From: an uncultured Prevotella sp.
GTDB taxonomy: Bacteria; Bacteroidota; Bacteroidia; Bacteroidales; Bacteroidaceae
Assembly: GCA_900553465.1 (NCBI GenBank)
Contig: USDT01000021.1
Span: 1 to 46,784, forward strand
Length of the DNA: 46,784 nucleotides
Direction: 5' to 3'
Below the pieces are notes generated by a model that was given only the letters and a program-made list of their open reading frames with translations, searched no databases and was not told the DNA's origin. The position numbers and the translations under genes are program-made. Numbering within the stretch: the first letter of the stretch is position 1; every line of letters begins with the position of its first letter. Shown here in pieces: positions 26,701 through 34,964 of the stretch.

Positions 26701-29281
26701 GTGGACAGGACGTTACATATCTAATCTTGGTGTTTATGGTGAGATGCCTCTGAAACTTTTTGATGAGCGCGGTTTGGACTTTGGGCATTATGATTTGTCA
26801 TCTTTGTTGGGTATGGTTGCTGTCGAGGAAGTGTATATGACTGATGGTGAAGTGCTTAAATCGAAACCTGTATTGGCACAGCCTGCGTTAACAATGGACC
26901 GTGTTGTGACGGTTGGTTATGCAAAGAAATCAAACGGTGAATTGTCTGAATCTATCGTGACAGAAAACGAAACTTCAGTAAAAGAAGACTCTGGTATAGG
27001 ACAGAATGAACCTCAGGTGCGTGAGAACTTCAACGAAACAGCATTCTTCTATCCGGGACTCACAACCGACGCTGACGGTAATATAAACATAAAATTCACA
27101 CTTCCGGAAAGCATAACAACATGGAAGTTCATGGGTATTGCGCACGACAAGGACATGAACAGTGGAATGCTTGAGAGCGAAATCGTTGCGCAGAAGACGG
27201 TGATGGTGCAGCCTAATGTGCCGCGTTTCGTACGTACAGGTGACAAGGTGAGCATTTCTGCCCGTCTGTTCAATACGTCTGAGAAGGACGTCACTGGTAC
27301 TGCGCGTCTCTCTTTGCTCAACCCAGAGAATGAGAAAGAGATTTTCCATCAGACAGTGAAGTATGCTGTGAAGAAAGGAGAGACCGAGGCTGTAAGCTTC
27401 AGTTTTGATATGAGCGATGTGGATAACGATGGATTGCTTATCTGCCGTGTCACAGCTTCTGGTCGTGGATACAGCGATGGAGAGCAGCATTATCTGGCCG
27501 TGATGCCTGATCGTGAACTTGTCACAAATACAAAGGCATTCACCTGGGACGGTGCGGGCGAACATACGATAGATCTCAAGCAGATGTTTGCGGTGAATGA
27601 TAAGGACAATAAACTGACTGTTGAATACACCGACAATCCTTCATGGCTCATTTTGCAGACACTTCCGACTATTGCCGAGACTAGTGAAAACAATGCTCTT
27701 AGTCTTGCCGCAGCATATTATGCGGGCAGTCTGGGACGTAATATTGTAAAGAATGTGCCCGACTTCAAGCGTGTGCTCGACCAATGGAGTCTGGAGAATG
27801 GCGACGAGACATCGCTGATGAGCAGCTTGCAGAAGAATGAGGAACTCAAGTCTGTGATGCTCAGTGAGACTCCGTGGCTTATGGAAGCTGAGAAAGAGGC
27901 AGACCAGAAACGTCTGCTGACAGGTTTCTTCGACGAGTCGGCGATGGAATACAGGCTTAATGATGTTCTGACAAAGCTTAAGAAACTGCAGAACGGTGAC
28001 GGTTCGTTCTCATGGTGGCCGGGTATGGGCGGAAACGTTTACATGACATCAGCTGTTGCAGAAATGCTTGTAAGGCTCAATGCCATGACCGGTACCGACA
28101 AGGAAACTGCCGGAATGCTTACTTCGGCAATCGATTATCTGGGCATGAAGATGTCTGTCGAGGTGGAGAATCTTAAGAAAGCAGAGAGTAAGGGTGAGAA
28201 GAATCTGCGCCCGAGCGAGATGGCTGTCACCTATCTTTATATATGTGCGCTCGACGGACGCGAACTTTCATCAAAGCGAAAGGATGAATATGAATATCTT
28301 GTTAAGTTGCTCGAGAAGCAGAATGGTCAGCTCACAATAGCAGGAAAGGCCAATGTCGCTGTGATAATGTCAGGCAGTGGACGTAGAGAGAAAGCGGCCG
28401 AACTTTTGCGTAGTGTGAAGGAATACACTGTCTTTAACGAGGAAATGGGACGCTACTTCGATACGCCGAAGGCATATTATTCATGGTACGACTATCGCAT
28501 TCCTACTCAGACTGCAGTCATCGAAGCTCTGCAGGCCATTACTCCGGAAGATGTCACTACCATAAGAGAGATGCAGCGCTGGCTGTTGCAGTCGAAACGC
28601 ACGCAAGGATGGGACACACCTATGAACAATGTTGACGCTGTATATGCCTTCATGAATGGCAACAAGGACAATATGTTCCCGACAGAAAAGCATCTGCCTG
28701 TGCTGAAGGTCAACGGCTCCAAGCTTGAATTGCCGAAGGGTACGGCCGGTCTGGGTTATGTGAAGACATCGCGTACCGGTGACAACATGAAGACATTCAC
28801 TGTAGAGAAGTCGTCCGAAGGCATGTCATGGGGTGCTGTTTACGCACAGTTCATGCAGGATGTGGCCGACGTGGCCGGTGCTTCTGAAGGCATGACGGTC
28901 AAGCGTGAGATAATGAAGGACGGCAAAGTGCTGTCCGATGGAGCACAGCTGGCCGTTGGTGATAAGATAAAGGTGAGAATCACCGTTACTGCCGCACGCG
29001 ACTATGACTTCGTTCAGGTAGTCGATAAGAGAGCTGCCTGCATGGAGCCGGTGATGCAGATGAGTGGTTATCATGGCGGATGCTATTACGCACAGGGTGA
29101 CAATCGCACCGGCTATTACTTCGACAGAATGGCCAAAGGCAGTCATGTCATCGAGACCGAATATTACGTTGACCGTGCAGGAACATACAGCACAGGTACA
29201 TGTACTGTGCAGTGTGCGTACAGTCCGGAATATTCAGCCCGTACCGCTGCCATGAATATAAATGTGTCGGAAGCTAAATAA
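23750..29281 (+). CDS. large alpha-2-macroglobulin family protein
   Basis: 1843 aa from the ATG at 23750 (MKHRLLLVVFAAIMM, cleavable signal ending VSA). A helical N-terminal region (to about residue 280) is followed by MG-type beta domains. The bait-like/MG2 area contains VNIYTDRRIYRPGQTVHVAA (about 510), and the A2M domain signature lies near residue 1100 (NFNETAFFYPGLTTDADG, then TTWKFMGIAHDKD). The C-terminal half has the helical toroid with LQNGDGSFSWWPGMGG. I cannot find the thioester CxEQ motif; the equivalent stretch reads NPSWLILQTLPTIAETSEN. Bacterial relatives are envelope protease traps or lipoproteins. This one has no lipobox. An unusual insert at about 1052 (VVTVGYAKKSNGE) looks like the start of a SusC plug. 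It leads an operon with the DUF1573 gene. Confidence 0.9.
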   Translation: MKHRLLLVVFAAIMMPAMVSADSYTTLWKKEAEARKKDLPQTRIKILDRIIAKAEADKAYGHLLKAQVGRMGASATVSPDSLAPAVRRLEAAAKKAEGVDVVLAAIYNSVLGTVYRDRPHLSDDAAERSKAFFDLSLRNPDRLARAFATGYAPFIEDGVDSRLFGDDVLHVLGMEAGRYDFLHDYYEKAGNRAATCFCALKMIQQNRKGNTLKMQKSKYLQSIDSLIAKYGDLTVAGELAIERYNFMDASEDATPEDKMNYIDYALVKWGAWPRMNILRNAVKRLTMPYFHVSLGDEMMVPGQPRTVVVASLCNISELTMTVRRVNVTGDEDINPSDPHDYAILKKLFTSDKPFTQTRRYIGLPPYKIVNDSMQIDGLDKGVYLVEFTTNNINVPVERALLRVSNLMLITESLPGNNMRMVVVNATTGEPVPGAKIRITSVDRRNEDDKDVETLTCNADGETLYNCKENFRQSYYIYTDDDKAFPVSSLNGYFSYYDNKRSVDYVNIYTDRRIYRPGQTVHVAALAYNHNSETKRSVALSGKTVTLTLRDANYKEVAKQKVVTDGFGMASADFALPAACLPGSFSVRCDFGNNGYTSFSVEEYKRPTFDVQFDKLTANYRSGDTVAVKGSAKTYAGVPVQGARVVYTVTRRPSMLWRYYGGGDETVQILSDTIATGTDGTFSIKVPVALPETMDERPNRFYSFDIKADVTDMAGETHNGETSIPLSDRPTSLTCDMPERVERDSLKTVTFLYRNNAGEKIDGDVTFYIDDQKYTCKANVPAEISSAQFKSMKHRLRAYCGNDTIDREFVVFTMQDKKAVVETHDWFYASAEEFSADGRPVYVQLGASDSLLHVFYTVFAGDRILENGTMTLRDELHTRELTYKPEYGDGILLNYAWVKDGILYRHNVSLRRPKEDTRLQMKWTTFRDRLTPGQKEEWTLSVSRPDGTPAAAQLMATLYDKSLDQLRSHSWTLAMPVYYSLPFTMWTGRYISNLGVYGEMPLKLFDERGLDFGHYDLSSLLGMVAVEEVYMTDGEVLKSKPVLAQPALTMDRVVTVGYAKKSNGELSESIVTENETSVKEDSGIGQNEPQVRENFNETAFFYPGLTTDADGNINIKFTLPESITTWKFMGIAHDKDMNSGMLESEIVAQKTVMVQPNVPRFVRTGDKVSISARLFNTSEKDVTGTARLSLLNPENEKEIFHQTVKYAVKKGETEAVSFSFDMSDVDNDGLLICRVTASGRGYSDGEQHYLAVMPDRELVTNTKAFTWDGAGEHTIDLKQMFAVNDKDNKLTVEYTDNPSWLILQTLPTIAETSENNALSLAAAYYAGSLGRNIVKNVPDFKRVLDQWSLENGDETSLMSSLQKNEELKSVMLSETPWLMEAEKEADQKRLLTGFFDESAMEYRLNDVLTKLKKLQNGDGSFSWWPGMGGNVYMTSAVAEMLVRLNAMTGTDKETAGMLTSAIDYLGMKMSVEVENLKKAESKGEKNLRPSEMAVTYLYICALDGRELSSKRKDEYEYLVKLLEKQNGQLTIAGKANVAVIMSGSGRREKAAELLRSVKEYTVFNEEMGRYFDTPKAYYSWYDYRIPTQTAVIEALQAITPEDVTTIREMQRWLLQSKRTQGWDTPMNNVDAVYAFMNGNKDNMFPTEKHLPVLKVNGSKLELPKGTAGLGYVKTSRTGDNMKTFTVEKSSEGMSWGAVYAQFMQDVADVAGASEGMTVKREIMKDGKVLSDGAQLAVGDKIKVRITVTAARDYDFVQVVDKRAACMEPVMQMSGYHGGCYYAQGDNRTGYYFDRMAKGSHVIETEYYVDRAGTYSTGTCTVQCAYSPEYSARTAAMNINVSEAK

Positions 29282-29324
29282 TGAAAATGTATAACACCAT
29301 AATATAATAAGCAAAACATAATTG

Positions 29325-30395
29325 ATGAATAAAAATATAATCGTACTGTCTGTGCTTGCCGCGCTTTCTGCCGAACTGCGGGCGCAGGACATGGTGGCTG
29401 CCAACGATGTGGTAGACTGCGGACAAGTGGAATACAACGTGCCGGTGACGGCTGAATTTGAGTTGACTAACAATGGAAACAGGAGCATGCGCATAAGCGA
29501 AGTGCAGACGAGTTGCGGGTGTATGGTTGCTGATTTTCCACAAAAGGATATACAGGCCGGTGAGAAGTTCATGGTCAGAATGACTTTCGACTCAAAGCAG
29601 ATGGGACATTTCGACAAATATGCCGATGTGTGTGTCGAAGGCAGTGACGAACCTCTGATGCTCAGAATGAAGGGGGTTGTGGTTAGAGAAGTGAAAGACT
29701 ATTCTGGTGATTATCCTTATAAAATAGGTACGTTGCTTGCAGACAGAAACACTCTCGAGTTTAATGATGTGAACAACGGTGAGACTCCGCAGTTGAAGAT
29801 ACACATCCGTAACACTGGAGGTGAAACTGCCGAACCGGTGGTTATGCACCTGCCGGACTATCTGGAAGCCGACGTGTCGCCGTCGAAGATAAAAAGCGGT
29901 CGTGCAGGTGTTGTGACAATAACACTCGACTCAAGAAAGCTTGACGATCTGGGACTTACAGAGACAAAGGTGTTTCTGGGCAACAAACCTGGTGACAAGG
30001 TGGACAGTGACAAGGAAATAAGTGTTTCTGCCGTGCTGCTGCCCCAGTTTCAGGATATGACAGAGGCCGAACTGGCTCTTGCTCCCGCCATAGAGGTTTC
30101 GGAGAAGGAGTTGAATCTTGGTGCGGCTGATGGTAAGAAGAAACTCAAGGGTACTGTGATGATAAAGAACACCGGAAAATCAGAGTTGAGAATAAGCAAT
30201 CTTCAGATGTTCTCTTCGGCCCTGAGTGTCTCGCTAAACAAATCGGTGCTCGATCCGGGTGAGGAGGCAAAGCTCAAAGTGACGGCCAATGTGGAACGTA
30301 TGAAAAAGTCGAAAAGCGAGCCTAAGGTGCTGATGATAACCAACGACCCGAATAATCCGAAGGTGGAAATAAACGTCGTAGTAAGCGGAATTTAA
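29325..30395 (+). CDS. secreted DUF1573 (ASPM/SPD-2/Hydin-like) protein
   Basis: 356 aa with a signal peptide (MNKNIIVLSVLAALSAELRAQ). The first Ig-like DUF1573 domain shows the standard core, FELTNNGNRSMRISEVQTSCGCM followed by RMTFDSKQMGHFDKY; the pair of cysteines in SCGC is the family mark. Two further Ig-like repeats follow, with IRNTGG and IKNTGKSELRISNLQ. The function is unknown, probably periplasmic or surface binding. It starts 43 nt after the alpha-2-macroglobulin gene. I use ATG at 29325 rather than the TTG just before it. Confidence 0.88.
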   Translation: MNKNIIVLSVLAALSAELRAQDMVAANDVVDCGQVEYNVPVTAEFELTNNGNRSMRISEVQTSCGCMVADFPQKDIQAGEKFMVRMTFDSKQMGHFDKYADVCVEGSDEPLMLRMKGVVVREVKDYSGDYPYKIGTLLADRNTLEFNDVNNGETPQLKIHIRNTGGETAEPVVMHLPDYLEADVSPSKIKSGRAGVVTITLDSRKLDDLGLTETKVFLGNKPGDKVDSDKEISVSAVLLPQFQDMTEAELALAPAIEVSEKELNLGAADGKKKLKGTVMIKNTGKSELRISNLQMFSSALSVSLNKSVLDPGEEAKLKVTANVERMKKSKSEPKVLMITNDPNNPKVEINVVVSGI

Positions 30396-30407
30396 AGGCA
30401 ACGGCAA

Positions 30408-31286
30408 ATGATTCATATTGAAATAGACAGCTCAAGCGGTTTTTGTTTCGGTGTCACCACTGCCATAAAGAAAGCGGAGGAAGAACTTGCCAAGGGCAAT
30501 ACGCTTTATTGTCTGGGCGACATTGTGCACAACGGAATGGAGGTGGAGCGGCTTCATGCACGCGGACTGATAACAATCAACCATGAGCAACTGAAACAGT
30601 TGCATGATGTGAAAGTGCTGCTCAGAGCCCATGGCGAGCCTCCCGAGACCTATGAGACGGCACGACGCAACAACATCGAGATAATAGATGCCACGTGTCC
30701 TGTGGTGTTGCAGTTGCAGAGACGCATAAAAAAACAGTACGATGCCAATCCCGAGGCACAGATTGTTATATTCGGAAAGAACGGCCATGCCGAGGTTCTC
30801 GGACTCGTGGGGCAGACACACAGCAAGGCCATCGTGATAGAAAAGCTCGAAGATGTGAGACTCCTCGATTTCAGTCGTGACATATATCTGTATTCGCAGA
30901 CCACGAAGAGCCTCGACGAATTCCGTCGCATCATCGATTATATACAAAGCCACATATCGCCGGACGCCACTTTCAAGAGTTTTGACACGATATGTCGTCA
31001 GGTGGCAAACCGCATGCCTAACATTGCAGCTTTCGCTGCCCGTCACGACATTATCCTCTTTGTCTGTGGACGGAAGAGTAGCAACGGCAAGGTGCTTTTC
31101 AGCAAATGCAAGAGTGTCAATCCAAACAGCTATCTCATAGAAGGTCCCGACGAGATTGAAAGCTCATGGATAGAAGGTGTCACTACCGTGGGTATCTGCG
31201 GAGCAACGAGCACGCCTAAATGGCTTATGGAGCAGTGTCGGGACAGTATACTTGAAAGCATTAAAGCCGCAGAACACCCCTTGTAG
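30408..31286 (+). CDS. ispH: 4-hydroxy-3-methylbut-2-enyl diphosphate reductase IspH
   Basis: Last enzyme of the MEP isoprenoid pathway, a [4Fe-4S] reductase giving IPP and DMAPP. 292 aa. The three iron-sulfur cysteines are visible: Cys13 in SGFCFGV, one in IDATCPVV (about 96), and one near the carboxyl third of the protein; GICGATSTP lies close to the C-terminus with the TSTP substrate loop. The gap to the DUF1573 gene is 12 nt, so it may share that operon. The product could feed the prenyl synthase at 34.97 kb. Its 3' end lies within a hairpin shared with convergent cmk. Confidence 0.96.
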   Translation: MIHIEIDSSSGFCFGVTTAIKKAEEELAKGNTLYCLGDIVHNGMEVERLHARGLITINHEQLKQLHDVKVLLRAHGEPPETYETARRNNIEIIDATCPVVLQLQRRIKKQYDANPEAQIVIFGKNGHAEVLGLVGQTHSKAIVIEKLEDVRLLDFSRDIYLYSQTTKSLDEFRRIIDYIQSHISPDATFKSFDTICRQVANRMPNIAAFAARHDIILFVCGRKSSNGKVLFSKCKSVNPNSYLIEGPDEIESSWIEGVTTVGICGATSTPKWLMEQCRDSILESIKAAEHPL

Positions 31287-31301
31287 TGTCTGCGGCTTTA
31301 A
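31261..31301. terminator. bidirectional hairpin between ispH and cmk
   Basis: TTAAAGCCGCAG pairs with CTGCGGCTTTAA, a 12-bp perfect stem extended by ACAC/GTGT past a one-base bulge. It includes the ispH stop codon and lies 33 nt past the cmk stop. Confidence 0.75.
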
Positions 31302-31334
31302 CGTATTATATTATCAGTGGAAAGTCCCGGCTGC

Positions 31335-32027
31335 TTATGCCTCGGCTTTCTCCTTATAGCGTGCCATAAGCCACGCCTTCTGTTCTTCTATCGTCATGTG
31401 ACTGTTGTCCAACTCCAGCGCATCGTCAGCCATGCGCAGAGGTGATGTTTCACGGTGAGAGTCGATGTAGTCGCGTTCCTTCACGTTTTTCAGAATGTCG
31501 TCGAAATCGGCCGGCATGCCCTTTACCTTCAGTTCGTCGTAACGGCGCTGCGCCCTCACTTCTGCTGATGCAGTTACGAAAATCTTGAGTTCGGCATCGG
31601 GGAAAACCACGGTTCCGATGTCGCGGCCGTCCATTATTATTCCTTTTTCTTTGCCCATTGCCTGCTGCTGTGCCACGAGGGCCTCTCTAACAAAGGGCAG
31701 GGCGGCAATCTTGCTTACGTTTGCCGACACCTCCATGGTGCGTATCTCTTTCTCTACCAGTTCACCGTTGAGATAAGTATCCGGGCGTCCAGTTTCGCTG
31801 TTCAGTCTGAACGAAATGTTTATTTCGCCCATTCTGTCTTTCAGTTCGTCGGTCTTTATGCTTCCGTCCTCATCGAACAGACTGTTGCGCATGGCGAAGA
31901 GCGTCACCGAGCGGTACATTGCTCCGGTGTCGACATATATGTATCCTATTTCGCGTGCAAGGTCTTTTGCCATCGTACTCTTTCCACATGAGGAATAACC
32001 GTCGATGGCTATCGTAATCTTTCTCAT
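31335..32027 (-). CDS. cmk: cytidylate kinase
   Basis: Phosphorylates CMP and dCMP with ATP. 230 aa from the ATG at 32027 ([18 protein letters not shown]). The P-loop is GYSSCGKST, followed by the VDTGAMYRS substrate motif, [12 protein letters not shown] and the lid R-R-Y-D-E-L. A longer frame extends upstream into porQ and is not real. It lies 11 nt downstream of porQ, so the two are co-transcribed. The porQ-cmk-ispH neighbourhood is, from memory, recurrent in Bacteroidetes. Confidence 0.96.
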   Translation of the reverse strand: MRKITIAIDGYSSCGKSTMAKDLAREIGYIYVDTGAMYRSVTLFAMRNSLFDEDGSIKTDELKDRMGEINISFRLNSETGRPDTYLNGELVEKEIRTMEVSANVSKIAALPFVREALVAQQQAMGKEKGIIMDGRDIGTVVFPDAELKIFVTASAEVRAQRRYDELKVKGMPADFDDILKNVKERDYIDSHRETSPLRMADDALELDNSHMTIEEQKAWLMARYKEKAEA

Positions 32028-32038
32028 TGTTATGTGAT

Positions 32039-32983
32039 TTATAAAGAATATGCCAGGTTTACCAATATGGATGAACTCGAGACGTGGTATTTGCCGTAAG
32101 CCAGATTCAGCTTGAAGCGTTCGAGGTTTATTCCCGCTCCGAACGAAAGACCGGCTCCGTGGCTGCTCGAGCCGTCGGCCTCGGTTATTTTCATTTCGTT
32201 GGCGCGTCTGAAGTTGTATCCTACGCCCACCCATATTGTAGGAGATATGATAATGTCGGCTCCCATCACCAGATGGTTTATGAATTTATAATCCAGATGG
32301 TTCAGGTCGACAAGTGTTGCCGATAAGCGGAACGGCATGTGTGCGAAGCGCTTGCTTGCTCCGAGCTGTACGTCGATAGGCATACGGTCGTACTGGTCGT
32401 CGTAGGCTTTCATCTGACCACCGAGGTTTTTCGCCACGAGCGACACCGACCATTCCTTCTCCGGGTCGTAGTAGTTCAGTCCGAGGTCAATGCCCATGGC
32501 TATCGAATTGTAGTCGCCGATGTATGAAGTCACGAATTTCGCGGTTATACCTCCGGCGATGCGCTCGGTCAGCATGTACGAGAAATAGCCTGCTATGGAA
32601 ATGTCTTTAGCCGAGAACTCGCCTGTCTGCACATTGTTCTCGTCCATTTCTTTCATTTTTCCGTAGTCGATGAACTGTGCCGATGCGGCTACAGACGCGC
32701 GTTCCTTTATGATTCTGTTGAATGCCGCACTTGCGGTGTTGGCGCCGGACATGTAGTTCATGTAGTTGAGGTTTATCGTTTTGTCACTTACCGACGACAG
32801 TAGTGCAGGGTTATTGAATATCATGGACTCATCGTCTTCGATGATGCTGATATTGTCGCCTCCCAAAGCCGCGGCATGCGCACTTACAGGCAGTCTCAGG
32901 AAGTTGTATCCCGTGCGGCTGTCTTGAGCTTTGGCAGCGATGGCCATGATTGTCAATATGATGATAAATGATGTTTTCTTCAT
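32039..32983 (-). CDS. porQ: type IX secretion system protein PorQ
   Basis: Outer-membrane beta-barrel protein of the PorV/PorQ family, which with PorU and PorZ forms the attachment complex processing T9SS cargo at the cell surface. 314 aa from the ATG at 32983 ([20 protein letters not shown], signal peptide). The family start [23 protein letters not shown] is clear as [30 protein letters not shown] and a C-terminal aromatic-ended strand ([10 protein letters not shown]) also fit. Its start is preceded by four TATCTTT boxes at 66-bp spacing. It fits with the T9SS cargo at 44.2-46.7 kb. Confidence 0.9.
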   Translation of the reverse strand: MKKTSFIIILTIMAIAAKAQDSRTGYNFLRLPVSAHAAALGGDNISIIEDDESMIFNNPALLSSVSDKTINLNYMNYMSGANTASAAFNRIIKERASVAASAQFIDYGKMKEMDENNVQTGEFSAKDISIAGYFSYMLTERIAGGITAKFVTSYIGDYNSIAMGIDLGLNYYDPEKEWSVSLVAKNLGGQMKAYDDQYDRMPIDVQLGASKRFAHMPFRLSATLVDLNHLDYKFINHLVMGADIIISPTIWVGVGYNFRRANEMKITEADGSSSHGAGLSFGAGINLERFKLNLAYGKYHVSSSSILVNLAYSL

Positions 32984-33003
32984 CTGCAGAACCAATTATG
33001 ATG

Positions 33004-33209
33004 CAAAGATAGTGCAAGCGAGTGGAAAGAAAACTTGCTTTCAATTTCCTGAGCGCCGCCTATTTTCTGTAAAGATAGTGCAAGCGAGTGGAAAGAAAGT
33101 TTGTTTTCAATTTCCCGAGCGCCGCCTATTTTCTGTAAAGATAGTGCAAGCGAGTGGAAAGAAAACTTGTTTTCAATTTCCCGAGCACAGCATATCTTCT
33201 GCAAAGATA
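33004..33209 (-). repeat. three 66-bp tandem repeats carrying promoter boxes for porQ
   Basis: A 66-bp unit is repeated almost exactly from 33005, 33071 and 33137. Each carries AAAGATAGTGCAAGCGAGTG, the AAGAAA(A/G)(C/T)TTG stretch and GCGCCGCCTATTTTCTG. On the minus strand the boxes TATCTTTG/A lie at 33004-33011, 33070-33077, 33136-33143 and 33202-33209, all exactly 66 bp apart. The porQ start codon is 21 nt past the first. The end boxes are TATCTTTG, the inner two TATCTTTA. The following 33210-33480 has no gene. Confidence 0.85.
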
Positions 33210-33559
33210 CAGCAAAGTACGAGCAGAATAAAATAAATTCATTTATTTTTTTGATAAGTGTCCGTATTACAGCTGCTATGGCTCCGCACTGGTGTCATGT
33301 GTCCGCAGGGTGTAAACCGTGTGCTTTCCATGCCTGTTTGCCATTGTTCTTTTCATACTACCGTTGTTGGTTAAACGGCCGTTCCAAAGCCTTTTTGCGC
33401 CCGTCTGTATGTTCTCAGCGTCGCGCCTGTAGATGCAAATTTTATTTAACATCTGTTTACTTTTCGCTGATGGGATTTAACATCCCGTTTTTTCATTTCC
33501 AGGAGATGACAGACCACAATATGGCATCCTAAAGCACCGTTTCGCTCTGACCGTAAACC

Positions 33560-33691
33560 GGTTGCCGGTCCGTCGGTTTGCGAAATTGCCTATATCATGG
33601 TGCGGTAAAGTCTGTTTCAGGGCATGGTTTGGTCTTTTTCGGCGTGTACTATGGCCTATTTCAGAGCATGAAACGGGCCGTTTCGCACGAT
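33560..33691 (+). repeat. 22-bp repeat array, copy 4 (six units)
   Basis: Units start at 33560, 33582, 33604, 33626, 33648 and 33670. They begin GGTTGCCGGT, GAAATTGCCT, GGTAAAGTCT, GGTTTGGTCT, ACTATGGCCT and GAAACGGGCC. The last unit contains the perfect palindrome GAAACGG-G-CCGTTTC. Weaker units may precede (AAAGCACCGTTTCGC at 33531). The right flank has TTTTCGCGATATTTCGCG near 33761, like the arm of elements A and B. The array lies in the divergent porQ/tonB gap; 33692-34089 has no supported gene. Confidence 0.75.
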
Positions 33692-34089
33692 GAAGAAATG
33701 CTGTGTAAAAGTCGGTGCTGTATAAATAGTTTATTATCAATGTGTTATGGATGTTTCGTGTTTTCGCGATATTTCGCGTCAACCGGCCGTCAGTTCGCTC
33801 CGACGTGATTTTTCAGAACTTCCGACGCGAAATATTTAACAATTCTCGCACCGTTTTTTGTTTATTTATACATCGGCATCCTGTATACCCGTGTCCGTGC
33901 CATGTGGTGTTCCTTCCCATAAAGCCTGTGTCGGCATAATGCCGGCAGAAAATTCATTGTCGGCACTACCGTCGTGTCACGGTTCGTGCATGCCTTGTTG
34001 GTGTGTGCCGTCTGTGCCCGTTGTGTCAGCGTGTGTCCGTAGTCATATTGCTGCGGATTGGCGGCCGGGATAAAAATGGAGCGATAGAT

Positions 34090-34120
34090 TTTGTTCTGTA
34101 TTATATTTGTGTTATCTTTG
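34090..34120 (+). promoter_or_regulatory. tonB promoter (TTTG ... TATCTTTG)
   Basis: TTTG 34090-34093 and TATCTTTG 34113-34120, the same spacing as the corA promoter. The leader is about 110 nt. Confidence 0.65.
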
Positions 34121-34233
34121 TATCGTTATATGCCATAACGACGGCTGCAGACGTATGGCTTTTGTCTCTACATGCAGTGCCGCCGCTTCTGATGCGCGAC
34201 TGCAATTATATAATAAGGTCTGTTTGTAGGATA

Positions 34234-34950
34234 GTGGAAGTAAAGAAATCAAAAAGTGCGGATATAAACAATAACAGAGCCACGTGGTTTCTGCTCGGTC
34301 TGGTGTTTGTGCTTTCGTTGCTGTTCGTCGTTCTTGAATACACGGCGTCTGACGGGAGTGCGTCAGACGATGAGGAACTGCTCGAGGACATGTCTCTTGA
34401 CATGGAGATTTATCCTTCGATGGACATAAAATCGTTCAAGGCGTTCATGGCTTCGTCGGAAGATAAACGCTCGCACGACAAACTGAAGATAGTAGAGAAC
34501 GAGGAGCAGAAGACCTCCGAGGCTGACATACCGGACGAAAATGTGGAAACATCTGAATTTTCAGAAGATGCCGCTACGTCGGGAAATGAAACCATAGAAG
34601 GTGCAGACCAGGAGTCTGACAAGACGGAAGAAGAACCCCTCAGCTTCCGTGTGGTGGAACAGATTCCGGAGTTTCCCGGCGGCATGGGAGCTTTCATAAA
34701 GTGGTTGTCGGCCAATCTGAAATATCCCGAATCGGCAAAGAACCGTAAGATACAGGGCAAGGTGGTCGTGTCGTTCATTGTCAATAAGGACGGCTCCATA
34801 TCCGACGAGAAAGTCATGAAAGGCATAAATCCGCTTCTCGACCGCGAGGCGTTGCGCGTGATAAAGCTCATGCCGAAGTGGAAACCCGGAGTGGAGAACG
34901 ACAAACCGTGCCGCACTTTATTCGCCATACCTATAGTTTTCAAAATATAA
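34234..34950 (+). CDS. tonB: TonB family energy transducer
   Basis: 238 aa from a GTG start at 34234 (read as MEVKKSKSADINNNRATWF), which matches the usual M-E-V-K-K-S start of Bacteroidales TonB proteins. The frame remains open further upstream across the promoter. One N-terminal transmembrane helix (about 16-36), then an acidic Glu/Asp-rich periplasmic linker instead of the usual Pro-rich one, then the TonB C-terminal domain (FPGGMGAFIKWLSANLKYP, KVVVSFIVNKDGSISD, MPKWKPG). It links inner-membrane proton force to outer-membrane transporters. It likely leads the operon with the prenyl synthase, the conserved protein and TatD (gaps 14, 36 and 9 nt). Confidence 0.9.
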   Translation: MEVKKSKSADINNNRATWFLLGLVFVLSLLFVVLEYTASDGSASDDEELLEDMSLDMEIYPSMDIKSFKAFMASSEDKRSHDKLKIVENEEQKTSEADIPDENVETSEFSEDAATSGNETIEGADQESDKTEEEPLSFRVVEQIPEFPGGMGAFIKWLSANLKYPESAKNRKIQGKVVVSFIVNKDGSISDEKVMKGINPLLDREALRVIKLMPKWKPGVENDKPCRTLFAIPIVFKI

Positions 34951-34964
34951 AACACATCAATGTT

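Noticed and set aside
32028..32234. Long N-terminal extension of Cmk
   Set aside because: It overlaps porQ in another frame. The kinase P-loop begins right after the internal ATG at 32027.
33005..33202. CRISPR array made of the 66-bp or 22-bp repeats
   Set aside because: The 66-bp units are near-identical throughout with no unique spacers, and the 22-bp units are contiguous and degenerate. No cas genes are present.
32931..33236. Repeat protein encoded by the 66-bp units
   Set aside because: 66 is a multiple of three, so any frame repeats. The units carry promoter boxes and sit in the upstream region of porQ.
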